Shown piece after piece: positions 17,677-26,604 of a stretch of 64,000 nucleotides of DNA. The notes beneath the pieces were generated by a model, which did no database searches, had not been told where the DNA came from, and saw nothing but the letters and a program-made list of their open reading frames with translations. Positions within the stretch are counted from its first letter, which is position 1. The number at the start of each line of letters is the position of its first letter. The translations under genes were made by a program, and so were the position numbers. The stretch comes from Actinomadura alba (GTDB taxonomy: Bacteria; Actinomycetota; Actinomycetes; Streptosporangiales; Streptosporangiaceae), in NCBI RefSeq assembly GCF_014323705.1, contig NZ_JABVEC010000020.1:99081-163080 (forward strand). The letters are read 5' to 3'.

Positions 17677-18444
17677 ATGCCAGGCCCGCACATCGAGCTC
17701 GACAGCCGGTCGCCCGAAGCGGTCGACGGCCGCCAGATCAGAGCCGTCGTCTTCCAGGACGTGCGCATCGAGTACGTGCGGAGGACCCTCGAGAGCCTCG
17801 GCCTCGCCGCGGCCGGCTGCCGGGTCCTGGTCGTGGGCAGCGGCCGGGGACTGCTGGCGCACGGCCTGGCCGGGCTGGGATTCGACGTGGTCGCCGTCGA
17901 TCCGTCCGCCACGGCGACCGCGATGGCACAGGAGTCCGCCGAGCGCGAGCGCCTCGCCGTCGTGCACAAGACCGCGTCCGCTGAGGAGCTCGACCTCGGA
18001 GACGCGGTATTCGACGTCGCCTACTACGCCGACACCTTCGAGATCACCGCGCGGCTCGACCGCGTGGTCGAGCTTGCGGCCGGGGTGCTCAGACCCGGCG
18101 GTGTGCTCATGTACGACACCGTCAACCGCACACCGCTGTCCCGCCTGGTCTACCTCGGCGCGTTCCAGGGCATCCCCATGACCCGGATCATGCCTCCCGG
18201 CCGCTACACGGCGAAGCGGCTGCGGCCGCCGGCCGAACTCATCGAGGTCCTGGGCCGCCATGGGCTGCGCAACGAGGACATCTGCGGCTTCAAGCCCAAG
18301 GACCCGCGCAGCCTGCTGAAGGCCGCCCGCGCGCGCCGCCGCGGCGAGATCACCGATGAGGAGATCCCGCCGATGGTCGACTTCGCACTCACGCCGGACG
18401 AACACCCGCTGGTCACCTACCTCGGGTACGCCCGCAAGGTCTGA
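17677..18444 (+). CDS. SAM-dependent class I methyltransferase
   Basis: 255-residue Rossmann-fold methyltransferase, UbiG/type-11 style. The SAM-binding loop is VLVVGSGRGLLAHGLAGLG, followed by the acidic end of strand 2 (VVAVDPS) and by VFDVAYYADTFEI and LRPGGVLMYDTVNRT. The C-terminal part (RTPLSRLVYLGAFQGIPMT; GFKPKDPRSLLKA) resembles 3-demethylubiquinol O-methyltransferases, but actinobacteria make menaquinone, so the acceptor is probably a small secondary metabolite or xenobiotic. ATG 17677 has AAGGGAG 5 bases upstream. The HxlR operator repeats lie just upstream, so it is probably the regulator's target. Confidence 0.85.
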   Translation: MPGPHIELDSRSPEAVDGRQIRAVVFQDVRIEYVRRTLESLGLAAAGCRVLVVGSGRGLLAHGLAGLGFDVVAVDPSATATAMAQESAERERLAVVHKTASAEELDLGDAVFDVAYYADTFEITARLDRVVELAAGVLRPGGVLMYDTVNRTPLSRLVYLGAFQGIPMTRIMPPGRYTAKRLRPPAELIEVLGRHGLRNEDICGFKPKDPRSLLKAARARRRGEITDEEIPPMVDFALTPDEHPLVTYLGYARKV

Positions 18445-18560
18445 GCCTCGAAGCACCGGCTCGTGGCGAGGCGGGATGGGGCGGAGTCCGGTCTCGTGCG
18501 CACGGGGTCACAGGTCCTTCGCGACGGCGATCCCGAGCCGCGCGGGCAAGACCCGGCGGA

Positions 18561-18592
18561 CCGGCCGCCGCCCGCGAACGCGCGGCGGCCGG
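18561..18592. terminator. Stem-loop terminator between convergent genes
   Basis: Perfect 11-base arms CCGGCCGCCGC (18561-18571) and GCGGCGGCCGG (18582-18592) around a 10-base loop. It lies directly beyond the stop of the flavin oxidoreductase and 116 bases after the methyltransferase stop. Confidence 0.75.
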
Positions 18593-18594
18593 GT

Positions 18595-19695
18595 TCAGAA
18601 CGCGCGGTGGTACTGGTCCGGCCGGCGCGGCGTGGCTCCGAGTTCGTCTGCCGCGCGGTTGGGCCAGTACGGATCCCGGAGCAGCTCGCGGGCGAGCAGG
18701 ACCGCGTCGGCCTGCCCGGACTCGATGATCCGCTCCGCCTGCCGGGGCTCGGTGATCAGCCCGACCGCGGCCGTCGGCAGATCGGTCTCGGCCTTGACGT
18801 GGGCCGCGAACGGCACCTGGTAGCCGGGACCGGTGGCGATGCGCGCACCGGGCGCGTTGCCGCCCGACGAGGTGTCGAGCAGGTCGACACCGTGCACCAG
18901 CAGTTCCTTGGCCAGCCGTACGGTGTCGTCGGCCGTCCAGCCCTCGCGTCCGTCCTCGGGGTTCTCGGTCAGCCAGTCAGTGGCGGAGACGCGGAAGAAC
19001 ACCGGCAGGTCGTCCGGCCACACCTCCCGTACGGCGTCGACGACCTCGAGCGCGAACCGGATGCGGTTCTCGAACGAACCGCCGTAGGCGTCGGTGCGGT
19101 GGTTGGTGAACGGCGACATGAACTCGTTGATGAGGTAACCGTGCGCGCCGTGTACCTCGACCACCTGGAAACCGGCCGCGAGCGCCCGCCGGGCGGCGGC
19201 GCGGAAGTCCTCGACCAGCCCGCGGATCTGGTCCACGCTCAGCTCGGCGGGGGTCGTGTGGGCGCCGGTGAACGGAAGCGCGCTGGGCGCGACGGGCCGC
19301 CAGCCGAGCTCCTCATCGAGGCCGATGGGGCCGCCGCCGCGCCACGTCCGGTCGGTCGAGGCCTTGCGGCCGGCGTGGGCGAGCTGGATGCCGGCCACCG
19401 CGCCCTGTTCCCGCAGGAAGTCCGCAATGCGGGCGAAGGCCTGCTGCTGACGGTCGTTCCAGAGGCCCAGGTCGGCCGGGCTGATCCGGCCCTCCGGCGT
19501 CACCGCGGTGGCCTCCACCAGGATCAGGCCGGCGCCGCCGACCGCCCGGGTGCCCAGGTGGACGAGGTGCCAGTCGGTCGGCATCCCCACTTCCGGGCCC
19601 TCGTCCGCTGCGGAGTACTGACACATCGGAGCCATCCAGACCCGGTTGGGAATCGTCAGGTTCCTCAGCGTCAAAGGCTCGAACAGGGCACTCAC
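18595..19695 (-). CDS. Old-yellow-enzyme family NADH:flavin oxidoreductase (YqjM-type)
   Basis: FMN-dependent ene-reductase of 366 residues that reduces activated C=C bonds of enones or other electrophiles. NRVWMAPMCQYSA carries the Cys typical of the thermophilic-like/YqjM class. GIQLAHAGRKA has the substrate-binding His, and EVHGAHGYLINEFMSP plus NHRTDAYGGSFENR are the central family signatures. GTG 19695 is preferred, with GAGGAG 7 bases upstream, over GTG 19731. The gene is divergent from an ArsR-type repressor with an inverted repeat between them, which suggests induction by a small electrophile or metal-like signal (inference). Confidence 0.92.
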   Translation of the reverse strand: MSALFEPLTLRNLTIPNRVWMAPMCQYSAADEGPEVGMPTDWHLVHLGTRAVGGAGLILVEATAVTPEGRISPADLGLWNDRQQQAFARIADFLREQGAVAGIQLAHAGRKASTDRTWRGGGPIGLDEELGWRPVAPSALPFTGAHTTPAELSVDQIRGLVEDFRAAARRALAAGFQVVEVHGAHGYLINEFMSPFTNHRTDAYGGSFENRIRFALEVVDAVREVWPDDLPVFFRVSATDWLTENPEDGREGWTADDTVRLAKELLVHGVDLLDTSSGGNAPGARIATGPGYQVPFAAHVKAETDLPTAAVGLITEPRQAERIIESGQADAVLLARELLRDPYWPNRAADELGATPRRPDQYHRAF

Positions 19696-19747
19696 AGCCG
19701 CGCTCCTCAAGGTGGCAGTCCATGCGCTCACGCACAGGTCAGCACAA

Positions 19748-19769
19748 TAGTACGACAGTCACCGTACTA
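19748..19769. promoter_or_regulatory. Candidate ArsR operator, 7-bp inverted repeat
   Basis: TAGTACG (19748-19754) and CGTACTA (19763-19769) separated by 8 bases, between the divergent OYE and arsR-type genes. A related CCGTACAA lies further right at 19796. Confidence 0.55.
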
Positions 19770-19830
19770 CGCAATCCATCGAACTACGATATCGGCCGTA
19801 CAATCATGGAACCTGCTCTGAGGGGACACC

Positions 19831-20178
19831 GTGCCGATCGCAACCGCCAGGCCTCTGGAACACCCAGCGCGCGAGGAGATCCGGCTGGAGGCCGTGCTGC
19901 ACGCGCTGGCCGACCCGATGCGCCTTCAGGTGGTGCGCTTCCTCGCCACCCTGGGCGAAGGCGAGGCGGCCACGTGCTCGGCCATCGACCTGGCGATCAG
20001 CAAGTCGACGGTCACCCACCACTTCCGAGTGCTGCGCGAGGCCGGGGTGATCAGCCAGGTCTACCGCGGCACGGCCAAGATGAACGCCCTGCGCCGCCGC
20101 GATCTCGACGCGCTGTTCCCCGGCCTGCTCGACACCGTGCTGGCCGCCGACGCGGCCCAGCGCCGACGCGTCCGCTGA
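19831..20178 (+). CDS. ArsR-family winged-helix repressor
   Basis: Small dimeric DNA-binding protein (115 residues). ALADPMRLQVVRFLATLGEGE opens the winged-helix domain, and AISKSTVTHHFRVLREAGVI is the recognition-helix signature. No CxC or other metal-binding cysteine pair is present; the one Cys is in ATCSAID, so this is unlikely to be a classical arsenic sensor. GTG 19831 has AGGGGA 4 bases upstream. Divergent from the OYE oxidoreductase, the likely target. Its stop lies inside a 24-bp tandem duplication shared with the end of the convergent ABC gene. Confidence 0.88.
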   Translation: MPIATARPLEHPAREEIRLEAVLHALADPMRLQVVRFLATLGEGEAATCSAIDLAISKSTVTHHFRVLREAGVISQVYRGTAKMNALRRRDLDALFPGLLDTVLAADAAQRRRVR

Positions 20179-20223
20179 ACGCCGCCGGTCAGGTTCTGCT
20201 GAACGCCGCCGGTCAGGTTCTGC
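20176..20223. repeat. 24-bp perfect tandem duplication covering two stop codons
   Basis: Copies at 20176-20199 and 20200-20223 (begin TGAACGCCGCCGG, end GGTTCTGC). The first base triplet of copy 1 is the ArsR stop, and copy 2 contains the stop of the convergent ABC transporter at 20213-20215. Confidence 0.9.
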
Positions 20224-21895
20224 GGGCCAGGACCACGCAGGCGGCGCCGAGGAGGACGGCGGTGAAACCGGTGAGGACGGCCCAGTCCACGGCGACCGCC
20301 CGGCCGAAGGTGTCGCCGTAGGACGCCAGTAGCGGCGGGCCCAGGGAGGAGCCGCCCTCCGCCCACAGCCGCTCGACGTTCAGCGTGTGGCCGAGCGCCT
20401 CGAACGCCCACCGGTTGGACATGGCGTGGCTGAGCCACCGGCCGACGGCGGCCATGATGGGCACCGGCAGGATCGCGCCGACGAACAGCACCTGCGGGAA
20501 GCACAGCATCGGCAGCGCCAGCGTCGCCTGTGCCGGATCGGTGACCGCGGCCGAGACCAGCAGGCCGAGCGCGAACGCCGCGGCCGACGACAGCAGCAAC
20601 GACACCCACAGCGACCCGTAGGTGCTCCACCCCGCCGCGGGCAACCGGTCGAGTGCGCGCAGCACCCCCAGCATGGCCGCGTCGACCGCCGCCAGCAGCG
20701 GTACCAGCACCGCGACCTTGGACAGCACGTACGTCCCGACGCCGAGCCCGGCCAGCCGCTCGCGCCGCAGCACCGCGATCTCCGTGCAGATCTGCAGCAG
20801 CCCGTAGGTCAGCCCGAAGAAGAACCCGCCGAACGCGATCCAGAAGAGGATCATCACCGTCGCGCTCGGGCTCGGGTCCGCGAACGAGAACGCCCCCGGC
20901 CGGAACAGCACCGCGAACATCGCCAGCACCATCACGGGCGACCCCGCGAGGATCGCCACCGTCAGGCGGTTGCGGGTCAGTATGTCGGCGCCGCGCCTGG
21001 TCAGCAGCCACCACTCGCGCACCGCCCCAATCCCGCGCCGCTCCCCCGCGATCGCAGGTTCCACGACCACGCGCCCCACGACCACAGGCTCCGGCGGCTC
21101 GGACGGCTCCTGCCGCTCGCCACGGGACTCGGCGAACCGCCGCGCCCACTCCCCCGGCGAGATCTCACCCGCCAGCCGCTCGTAGATCTGCTCGACCCGG
21201 TCCGCCTCGAAGTACGAGAGCGCCTCCGCCGGCGTGCCGAAGAAGGCAAGGTGCCCTTCGCGCGCCAGCACCGTCACCTTGTCACAGTGGCCCACATCCG
21301 AAGGGCTGTGCGTGGTGAGCACCACGGTCGTCCCGCCATCGGCGAAGCGCCGCAGCAACCGCATCACCTCGGCCGCGATCGCCGGGTCGAGGCCCGAGGT
21401 CGGCTCGTCCAGGAAGAGCACGCGCGGCCTGGTCAGCAGTTCGACGGCGATGCTCGCCCGCTTGCGCTCGCCGCCGCTGAGCGTTCCCACCCGCTGGCCG
21501 GCGCGTTCGGTGAGGTCGAGATCGCGCAGTACGTCCCGTACGGCCCGGTCGATCTCATCGGCGGTCGTCGCGGCGGGCAGCCGCAGCCGCGCCGCGTACG
21601 TCAGCGTGCGCCGCAGCGACAGCTCCAGGTGCACGATGTCGTCCTGGGGGACGTAAGCCGGGGCGGACCGGTCGCCGTCGCCGGTGACCTGACCCTCGGC
21701 CGGCGGGCGCACGCCGGCCATGGCGTCGAGCAGCGTGGTCTTGCCCGCGCCGCTGCCACCGATGATCGCGACGAGCTCCCCCGCCTCGACCGTCAGCGAC
21801 ACGTCGTGCAGTGTGGCGCGCCCGCCGGCCACCCGCTGGCCGACGCCCCGCACGTCGATCCGCAGTCCCCGTCGCTTCGCACTGTCCAGAGTCAT
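20213..21895 (-). CDS. ABCG-type ABC transporter, ATPase fused to ABC-2 permease
   Basis: Half-transporter of 560 residues with the ATPase first, as in White/ABCG proteins. Walker A is GGSGAGKTTLL, the signature LSGGERKRA and Walker B VLFLDEPTSGLDP. After about residue 270 come a cytoplasmic linker (rich in PSEPPEPVVV) and six hydrophobic segments from about residue 305 (LTVAILAGSPVMVLAMFAVLF; FWIAFGGFFFGLTYGLL). It probably dimerises in the membrane to export a lipid or drug-like compound; the substrate is unknown. ATG 21895 is preferred, with AAGG 5 bases upstream, over ATG 21913. It lies downstream of the large glycosidase gene on the same strand, but about 260 bases away. Confidence 0.88.
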   Translation of the reverse strand: MTLDSAKRRGLRIDVRGVGQRVAGGRATLHDVSLTVEAGELVAIIGGSGAGKTTLLDAMAGVRPPAEGQVTGDGDRSAPAYVPQDDIVHLELSLRRTLTYAARLRLPAATTADEIDRAVRDVLRDLDLTERAGQRVGTLSGGERKRASIAVELLTRPRVLFLDEPTSGLDPAIAAEVMRLLRRFADGGTTVVLTTHSPSDVGHCDKVTVLAREGHLAFFGTPAEALSYFEADRVEQIYERLAGEISPGEWARRFAESRGERQEPSEPPEPVVVGRVVVEPAIAGERRGIGAVREWWLLTRRGADILTRNRLTVAILAGSPVMVLAMFAVLFRPGAFSFADPSPSATVMILFWIAFGGFFFGLTYGLLQICTEIAVLRRERLAGLGVGTYVLSKVAVLVPLLAAVDAAMLGVLRALDRLPAAGWSTYGSLWVSLLLSSAAAFALGLLVSAAVTDPAQATLALPMLCFPQVLFVGAILPVPIMAAVGRWLSHAMSNRWAFEALGHTLNVERLWAEGGSSLGPPLLASYGDTFGRAVAVDWAVLTGFTAVLLGAACVVLARRT

Positions 21896-22018
21896 GACGC
21901 CCTTCGACCGCATGCCGACGTGCCGCGATCATCCTCTGCCCGTGCCCGGCGGTAAAGGGGCGTTCGGCGCTCCAGATCGTTATCCGCAGGCAGCCACCCG
22001 TTCGATCAACCATGCGAT

Positions 22019-22044
22019 GGTCCGACCGGTCCGACCGGTCCGAC
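22019..22044. repeat. 9-bp unit repeated three times
   Basis: GGTCCGACC repeated at 22019, 22028 and 22037 (the last copy one base short), in the gap between the ABCG gene and the upstream glycosidase/phosphoesterase gene. Noted as another local duplication. Confidence 0.6.
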
Positions 22045-22158
22045 GTTCCCGGACGATCATGATGCGGTGCCGCCGCCCGGAGTGCGAGCGGCCGCGATCT
22101 GGGCGGCGACCCTCGCGGCCCGCTCGGCGATGCCGGGCAGGTCGGCGGATCGGCCCCG

Positions 22159-25100
22159 TCAGGGCCGCCGGTCGAGCGTGACCGTCGCCGATCTGGTCTG
22201 GCCACCGGACGCCACGGTGAGCGTGACCGTCCCGGAGCGCACCGCGGTGAGCGTGCCGGCGGTCAGGTCGAGTACTGCCCGGGTGTCGTGGCGCAGGCGG
22301 GCCGCCCGCGCCTCGTGCTCGGACTCCGCGACCACGAGCCCGGCGCTTCCGCTCCAGGTGACGCTGGCCGGATGGCGCAGCGGGAACCTGAGGCCGAAGC
22401 CGCTGGTGACACCGGTCGCCGAGACGTTCCCCGACGTGCCCTCCGTGAGTCGTTCGGGCGTCGACAGCTCGATGCCGTCGATGACCGGCCGGCTCTCGGC
22501 CTCCAGCCAGTCGCGGGTGCCCGGGTCGGGAACGCCGGGCCGGACGCGTCCTGGTGTGGCGTCGACGCCGACCCGCATCCAGCCGAAGAACCCGCCCTTC
22601 TCGGCCGAGCTGTACGGCGTCTTGCCCACGGCGGGGGTGTTGACCTCCAGCACCCCGTCGGCACGGGTGGCCGAGGCGGTGTGCGCGTGGCCGCTGAACA
22701 CCGCGGCCGGCTTGCCTGCCTCCTCGCGGAAGTCCGCCAGCCAGCGCTCCACAAGACCTGCCTCGAGCCCGTCGGACAGCTGCGAGGCCCCGGTGCCCGA
22801 CGGGTCGTGCGGCGGGTGGTGGAAGACGACCACCACGCCCGTGACCTCGCGGTCCGACGACGCCTTCGTCAGCTCGGCCCGCAGCACGGGCACCTGGTCC
22901 CAGTCGGACGTGCGCAGGCTGCCCGAGTGCGAGTCGAGCAGGATGAAGCGGGTGCCCCTGTGGTCGAACACCTGGCGGGTCGGGCGGCCGGTCGCGGCGA
23001 CGAAGTTGTCGAGGGTCCCGCTCGCCGAGGTGCCGGACTCGTGGTTGCCCGGAGTCCAGTGCACCGGCAGGCCGGCCGGGACGTGGTCGCGCAGCAGACC
23101 GTTCGCGAAAGCGAAGTCCTCGGGCTTGTCGGTGTCCACGAAGTCACCGTTGACCAGCAGGAAGTCGGGCTTGGCGGCGACGGCCTGGTCGAGCGCCGTC
23201 GCGGCCTGCCGCGCGGCGAAGGAGTCCGGGCCGGCCGCCGCGCTCACGTGCAGGTCGGACAGGACCGCGAACGTCCAGCGATCGCGCCCGACACCGCGCT
23301 GCTGCAGCACGAAGGGGTCCGGCGGCGGGGCCTCACCGGGCTCGGTCTGCTGCCCGACCTGGGCGGCGAGGCCGTCGAACCACAGCTCGCCCGCGTCCTT
23401 GCGGTCCTGCGCCGTCTCGACGACGTAGATGTTGGTCAGCGTGATGGGCTGGGTGAAGCCGGTGGGCAGAGTACCCACGACCCTCCGCCAGCCCGTCCAG
23501 TCGACGGTCTGCGCGAAGGTGAACGGCACGTTGGTGGTGCCCTGCGAGCGCAGTGTGGCGCGCAGCCAGTGCCGGCGGCCGTCGCCCTTGACCCACAGCG
23601 CGAGTCCCTTCGCGCCGGCGGGCAGGGTGAGCGGGGCCGGCTGGGCGACCGCGTATCCCGCCGAGGTACCGGACTGGCCGGTGAAGTCGTACGTGAGCCG
23701 CAGGGCGTGGTTGCCCACCGCGGCGCCCGGCCGGTCGGCGGCCTCGGCCATCGCGACCGACGCGGTCGCCCGCGCCGACGACGCCGTCCACCTCTCGCCG
23801 GTCTCGAACTCGGCGAGCGACCGGTCGACCAGGCCGACCGTCACCGGGAGCTTCGCCGTCACCCCGCGCACCTTGGCGGTCACCGTGGTGCCCTTGCCGC
23901 CGGCGTCGGCGCGGCCGGTGACGCGGAGCCGGCCATCGGGCTCCGCAACCACGTCGATCACGTCACGGTCGTAGTCCAGGGCCACGTCGCGCGGAGCCAC
24001 GGCGGCGTCGAACCCGTCGGCGTCGAAGCCGGTCAGCCCGACGTTCGCCGTCTCGCCCGGATCGATCGAGGCGGCCGGCGTGGTGAACGCCAGGTGGTGC
24101 AGAGGGCCGAGCACTCGCAGCTCCTGCGCACCGTCGGCCGGACCGGACCGGGCGCGCAGCCGGCCCGACCCCGGGGACTTCGCGCGGAAGACCCCGCCGC
24201 TGACCCGGCCGAGGCCGCCAGGAGCGGCCGTCCAGTCGACCCGGCGCCCGCCGACCGGCACCGCCGCGTAGGTCTCGTCGTATCCGGCGACCGCCACATC
24301 GCGGGTGAGCCCGGGGAACACCCGGTCGGCGTTCAGGCGTACGTCCAAGCCCTGCAGAGTGCCGGACCCCCGGCGGCCGAACAGGCCGACGCCGTTCGGC
24401 ACCGGCCGCTCACCGCCATCGGACGGAGTGTTGACCACGCTGACGCCGGAGTCGCCGGTCCGCCGGGCGACGAGTTCGCTGGAGCCGCCGCCGTCGAGCA
24501 TGAACGCCTCCGTGGCGCCCAGCCGGGCCATGAGCTTCGCGGTGTCGTCGAAGCTCAGTCCCGGGGAGAAGCTCGCCGAGCCGTCGACGGTGACCAGGAG
24601 CAGGCGGCGTCCGCCGTCCCGCCAGCCGATGGCGGTCCGGGGCTTGAGCGCGTCGTTGCCGGTGCTGGGCGGGAAGTCGATCGCGCGGCCATCGCGTACG
24701 AGCACGTCGCCGCTGCCGAGCGCCATGCGCAGCGGGGTGGCGGTCTGCGGCGCGAAGGTGAGCGCGGCGTCGTCGCCGGGCGCGGCGTCGGCGAGCCAGC
24801 CCGCGGCCGCGCCCCGTCCGAGCAGGACCAGTCCGTCGTCGGGCACGGGCGCCGTGGTGATGCGGTCGCTGACCGCGGTGACTTTGCCGCCGCTGACCAC
24901 GACCTCGGTGTACGGGCCCGGATCGTGAATGAGCGTGCGCAGCGCAGGCCCCCACTGCGGGGTGAAGGCGGTGATGCCGTCGGCCCCGACGGTGGCGGAG
25001 TTGAGCGCGCCGAGCGGCCGCTCGGCGCCGGCGACCGTGACCGTACCTTTGATCATGAGGTCGGCGAGCCGGGCGAGCCCGTCCGTGCCCACGCCCGCGA

Positions 25101-25545
25101 CCGTCGTGGGCTGGGTGGTGCCCTTGCGCAGCGTGCCGTTCTGGATCTCCGGGCCGATGGCCGCGTTGGTCTCGGTGATGTTGAAGAAGTCGCCGTTGAC
25201 CGCGGCGACGGAGCGCTGGGCGTCGGCGGCCCGCGACAGCGGCCGCACCTCGCTGACCTTGCCGGCGACCAGGTCGACGCCGACCGACCGGTCGCGGAGG
25301 TCGGCGCCGAGCACGTGCACCCGTGTCCAGCCGGCGCGGCCGAAGGTGTCGAACGTGGTACGGACGATCCCCGGTGCCACCGGGCGGTCCACCCGGTCGG
25401 CCTCGACCGACTCTCCCGGGACGGTGGTCTGGTACGCGGGCACATCGAGGCGGGGCGGGTCCGCCCAGGCCGGCGCCGAGAGGGCGGGCGTGCCGAGAGC
25501 TCCCAGGGTGAGGGTGCCCGCTGCCAGCAGGGAACGTACGCGCAT
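22159..25545 (-). CDS. Secreted fusion: phosphodiester glycosidase plus metallophosphoesterase
   Basis: Exported enzyme of about 1128 residues. Order: signal peptide (LLAAGTLTLGALGTPALSAPAWA); NAGPA-type phosphodiester glycosidase (about 40-390) with VAAVNGDFFNI, KPRTAIGW and AFMLDGGGSSELV; Ig-like beta domains (about 395-570); a jelly-roll carbohydrate-binding-like domain (about 575-730, LPAGAKGLALWVKGDG); a calcineurin-like phosphoesterase (about 755-1000) with VLSDLHVS, VNGDFVDT, TPGNHESG and FSGHAHT; and a final Ig-like domain. NAGPA enzymes free sugar from a sugar-phosphodiester, and the phosphoesterase could then remove the exposed phosphate; a shared glycan-phosphate substrate is inference. 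ATG 25545 has GGAGG 5 bases upstream; ATG 25557 is the alternative. Confidence 0.87.
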   Translation of the reverse strand: MRVRSLLAAGTLTLGALGTPALSAPAWADPPRLDVPAYQTTVPGESVEADRVDRPVAPGIVRTTFDTFGRAGWTRVHVLGADLRDRSVGVDLVAGKVSEVRPLSRAADAQRSVAAVNGDFFNITETNAAIGPEIQNGTLRKGTTQPTTVAGVGTDGLARLADLMIKGTVTVAGAERPLGALNSATVGADGITAFTPQWGPALRTLIHDPGPYTEVVVSGGKVTAVSDRITTAPVPDDGLVLLGRGAAAGWLADAAPGDDAALTFAPQTATPLRMALGSGDVLVRDGRAIDFPPSTGNDALKPRTAIGWRDGGRRLLLVTVDGSASFSPGLSFDDTAKLMARLGATEAFMLDGGGSSELVARRTGDSGVSVVNTPSDGGERPVPNGVGLFGRRGSGTLQGLDVRLNADRVFPGLTRDVAVAGYDETYAAVPVGGRRVDWTAAPGGLGRVSGGVFRAKSPGSGRLRARSGPADGAQELRVLGPLHHLAFTTPAASIDPGETANVGLTGFDADGFDAAVAPRDVALDYDRDVIDVVAEPDGRLRVTGRADAGGKGTTVTAKVRGVTAKLPVTVGLVDRSLAEFETGERWTASSARATASVAMAEAADRPGAAVGNHALRLTYDFTGQSGTSAGYAVAQPAPLTLPAGAKGLALWVKGDGRRHWLRATLRSQGTTNVPFTFAQTVDWTGWRRVVGTLPTGFTQPITLTNIYVVETAQDRKDAGELWFDGLAAQVGQQTEPGEAPPPDPFVLQQRGVGRDRWTFAVLSDLHVSAAAGPDSFAARQAATALDQAVAAKPDFLLVNGDFVDTDKPEDFAFANGLLRDHVPAGLPVHWTPGNHESGTSASGTLDNFVAATGRPTRQVFDHRGTRFILLDSHSGSLRTSDWDQVPVLRAELTKASSDREVTGVVVVFHHPPHDPSGTGASQLSDGLEAGLVERWLADFREEAGKPAAVFSGHAHTASATRADGVLEVNTPAVGKTPYSSAEKGGFFGWMRVGVDATPGRVRPGVPDPGTRDWLEAESRPVIDGIELSTPERLTEGTSGNVSATGVTSGFGLRFPLRHPASVTWSGSAGLVVAESEHEARAARLRHDTRAVLDLTAGTLTAVRSGTVTLTVASGGQTRSATVTLDRRP

Positions 25546-25974
25546 GCGAGCCTCCATGGCGATGGTGCGAGGAAGCTAGCGTGAGCCGATCACCCGTTGC
25601 CCGTACCGCCCATGGCCATACGCGATCCACTCGGTGAACAATCTTTACCGGTACGGGCCACCGTCACCCGCGCTGGCGGGGAGCGCATTCCGGGCGGTCC
25701 TCGGCCTGAGCCGGTGGCTTGCCCGCCGGCTGTGTCACCGGCCGCTGGTCCGGCGGGGTCGTGGGTACCAGAACTGCGAGAGCACCGCCCATGTTGCCGA
25801 CCATCTCCGTGCACACCCCCTGCCGGCCGTCCGCCGTCACACCCGCGAAGAGCGAGCCTCAACGTAAGCGGCCGGCGCCAGAGCGCACATGAGTACCCCC
25901 TACCTATCTTCACGACTCTTCACGACGGCAGGGTCTCCTAGGTCAGCCGCCGTCACCGACAACGGACCGCGAGC
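25546..25974. other. Intergenic region upstream of the glycosidase/phosphoesterase gene
   Basis: About 430 bases between two genes on the minus strand. It must hold the promoter of the large secreted enzyme. No hairpin, repeat or gene was recognised with confidence. Confidence 0.4.
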
Positions 25975-26604
25975 TCAGCGCACTCCACGGGGGCGGAACT
26001 GGATGCTGATCCGCAGCCCGGTGACGCGTGCGCTCTTGGGGATGGCGTGTTCCCACGTGCGCTGGCAACTGCCGCCCATCACGATGAGGTCACCGTGGCC
26101 GAGGTCGTGGCGGAGCGTCGGTCCGCCTCCGCGCGGGCGGAGCAGGAGAGTACGCGGCGTGCCGATCGAGACGATCGCGACCATGGTGTCTTCGCTCCTG
26201 CCGCGCCCGATGGTGTCACCGTGCCACGCCACGCTGTCCCTGCCGTCGCGGTAGAGGCACAGGCCGGCGGTGCGGAACGACTCGCCGAGTTCCTCGGCGT
26301 AGTGGACGTCGAGGGCTCGCTTGGCCTCGTCGAGAGCCGGGTCGGGAAGCGCCTCCCCCTCGGCGTAGAAGGCGAGGAGCCGAGGGACGTCGACGACCCG
26401 CTCGTACATCCGCCGTCTCTCGGCCCGCCATGGCACAGCGTCGATCAGCCGGTCGAACAGGGTGTCGGCGCCGGAGATCCAGCCCGGCCGCACGTCGATC
26501 CAGGCCCCGCGATCGAGCTCGGTGCGCCGCACCGAGGAGCCGAGGAGACCCGGCGCCACGTCGTCGTCGCAGTCCAGCAGGGACGCCTGGAACGCACTGG
26601 TCAT
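25975..26604 (-). CDS. AlkB-like 2-oxoglutarate/Fe(II) dioxygenase
   Basis: DNA or RNA alkylation-repair type dioxygenase of 209 residues. Iron ligands are His and Asp in VAWHGDTIG (HxD) and the distal His in RTWEHAIPK. The 2-oxoglutarate-binding arginines lie in GLRISIQFRPR (R-x5-R). GTPRTLLLRPRGGGP and HGDLIVMGG are further family features. The reaction is oxidative removal of methyl groups from bases such as 1-methyladenine or 3-methylcytosine (family knowledge). ATG 26604 begins MTSAFQASLLDCDD; a longer frame upstream has no domain content. No SOS/Ada-type site is recognised upstream. Confidence 0.9.
   Translation of the reverse strand: MTSAFQASLLDCDDDVAPGLLGSSVRRTELDRGAWIDVRPGWISGADTLFDRLIDAVPWRAERRRMYERVVDVPRLLAFYAEGEALPDPALDEAKRALDVHYAEELGESFRTAGLCLYRDGRDSVAWHGDTIGRGRSEDTMVAIVSIGTPRTLLLRPRGGGPTLRHDLGHGDLIVMGGSCQRTWEHAIPKSARVTGLRISIQFRPRGVR

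Noticed and set aside
22288..25584. 1098-codon plus-strand frame opposite the glycosidase/phosphoesterase gene
   Set aside because: Arg/Gly-rich shadow without motifs, although it is nearly as long as the real gene.
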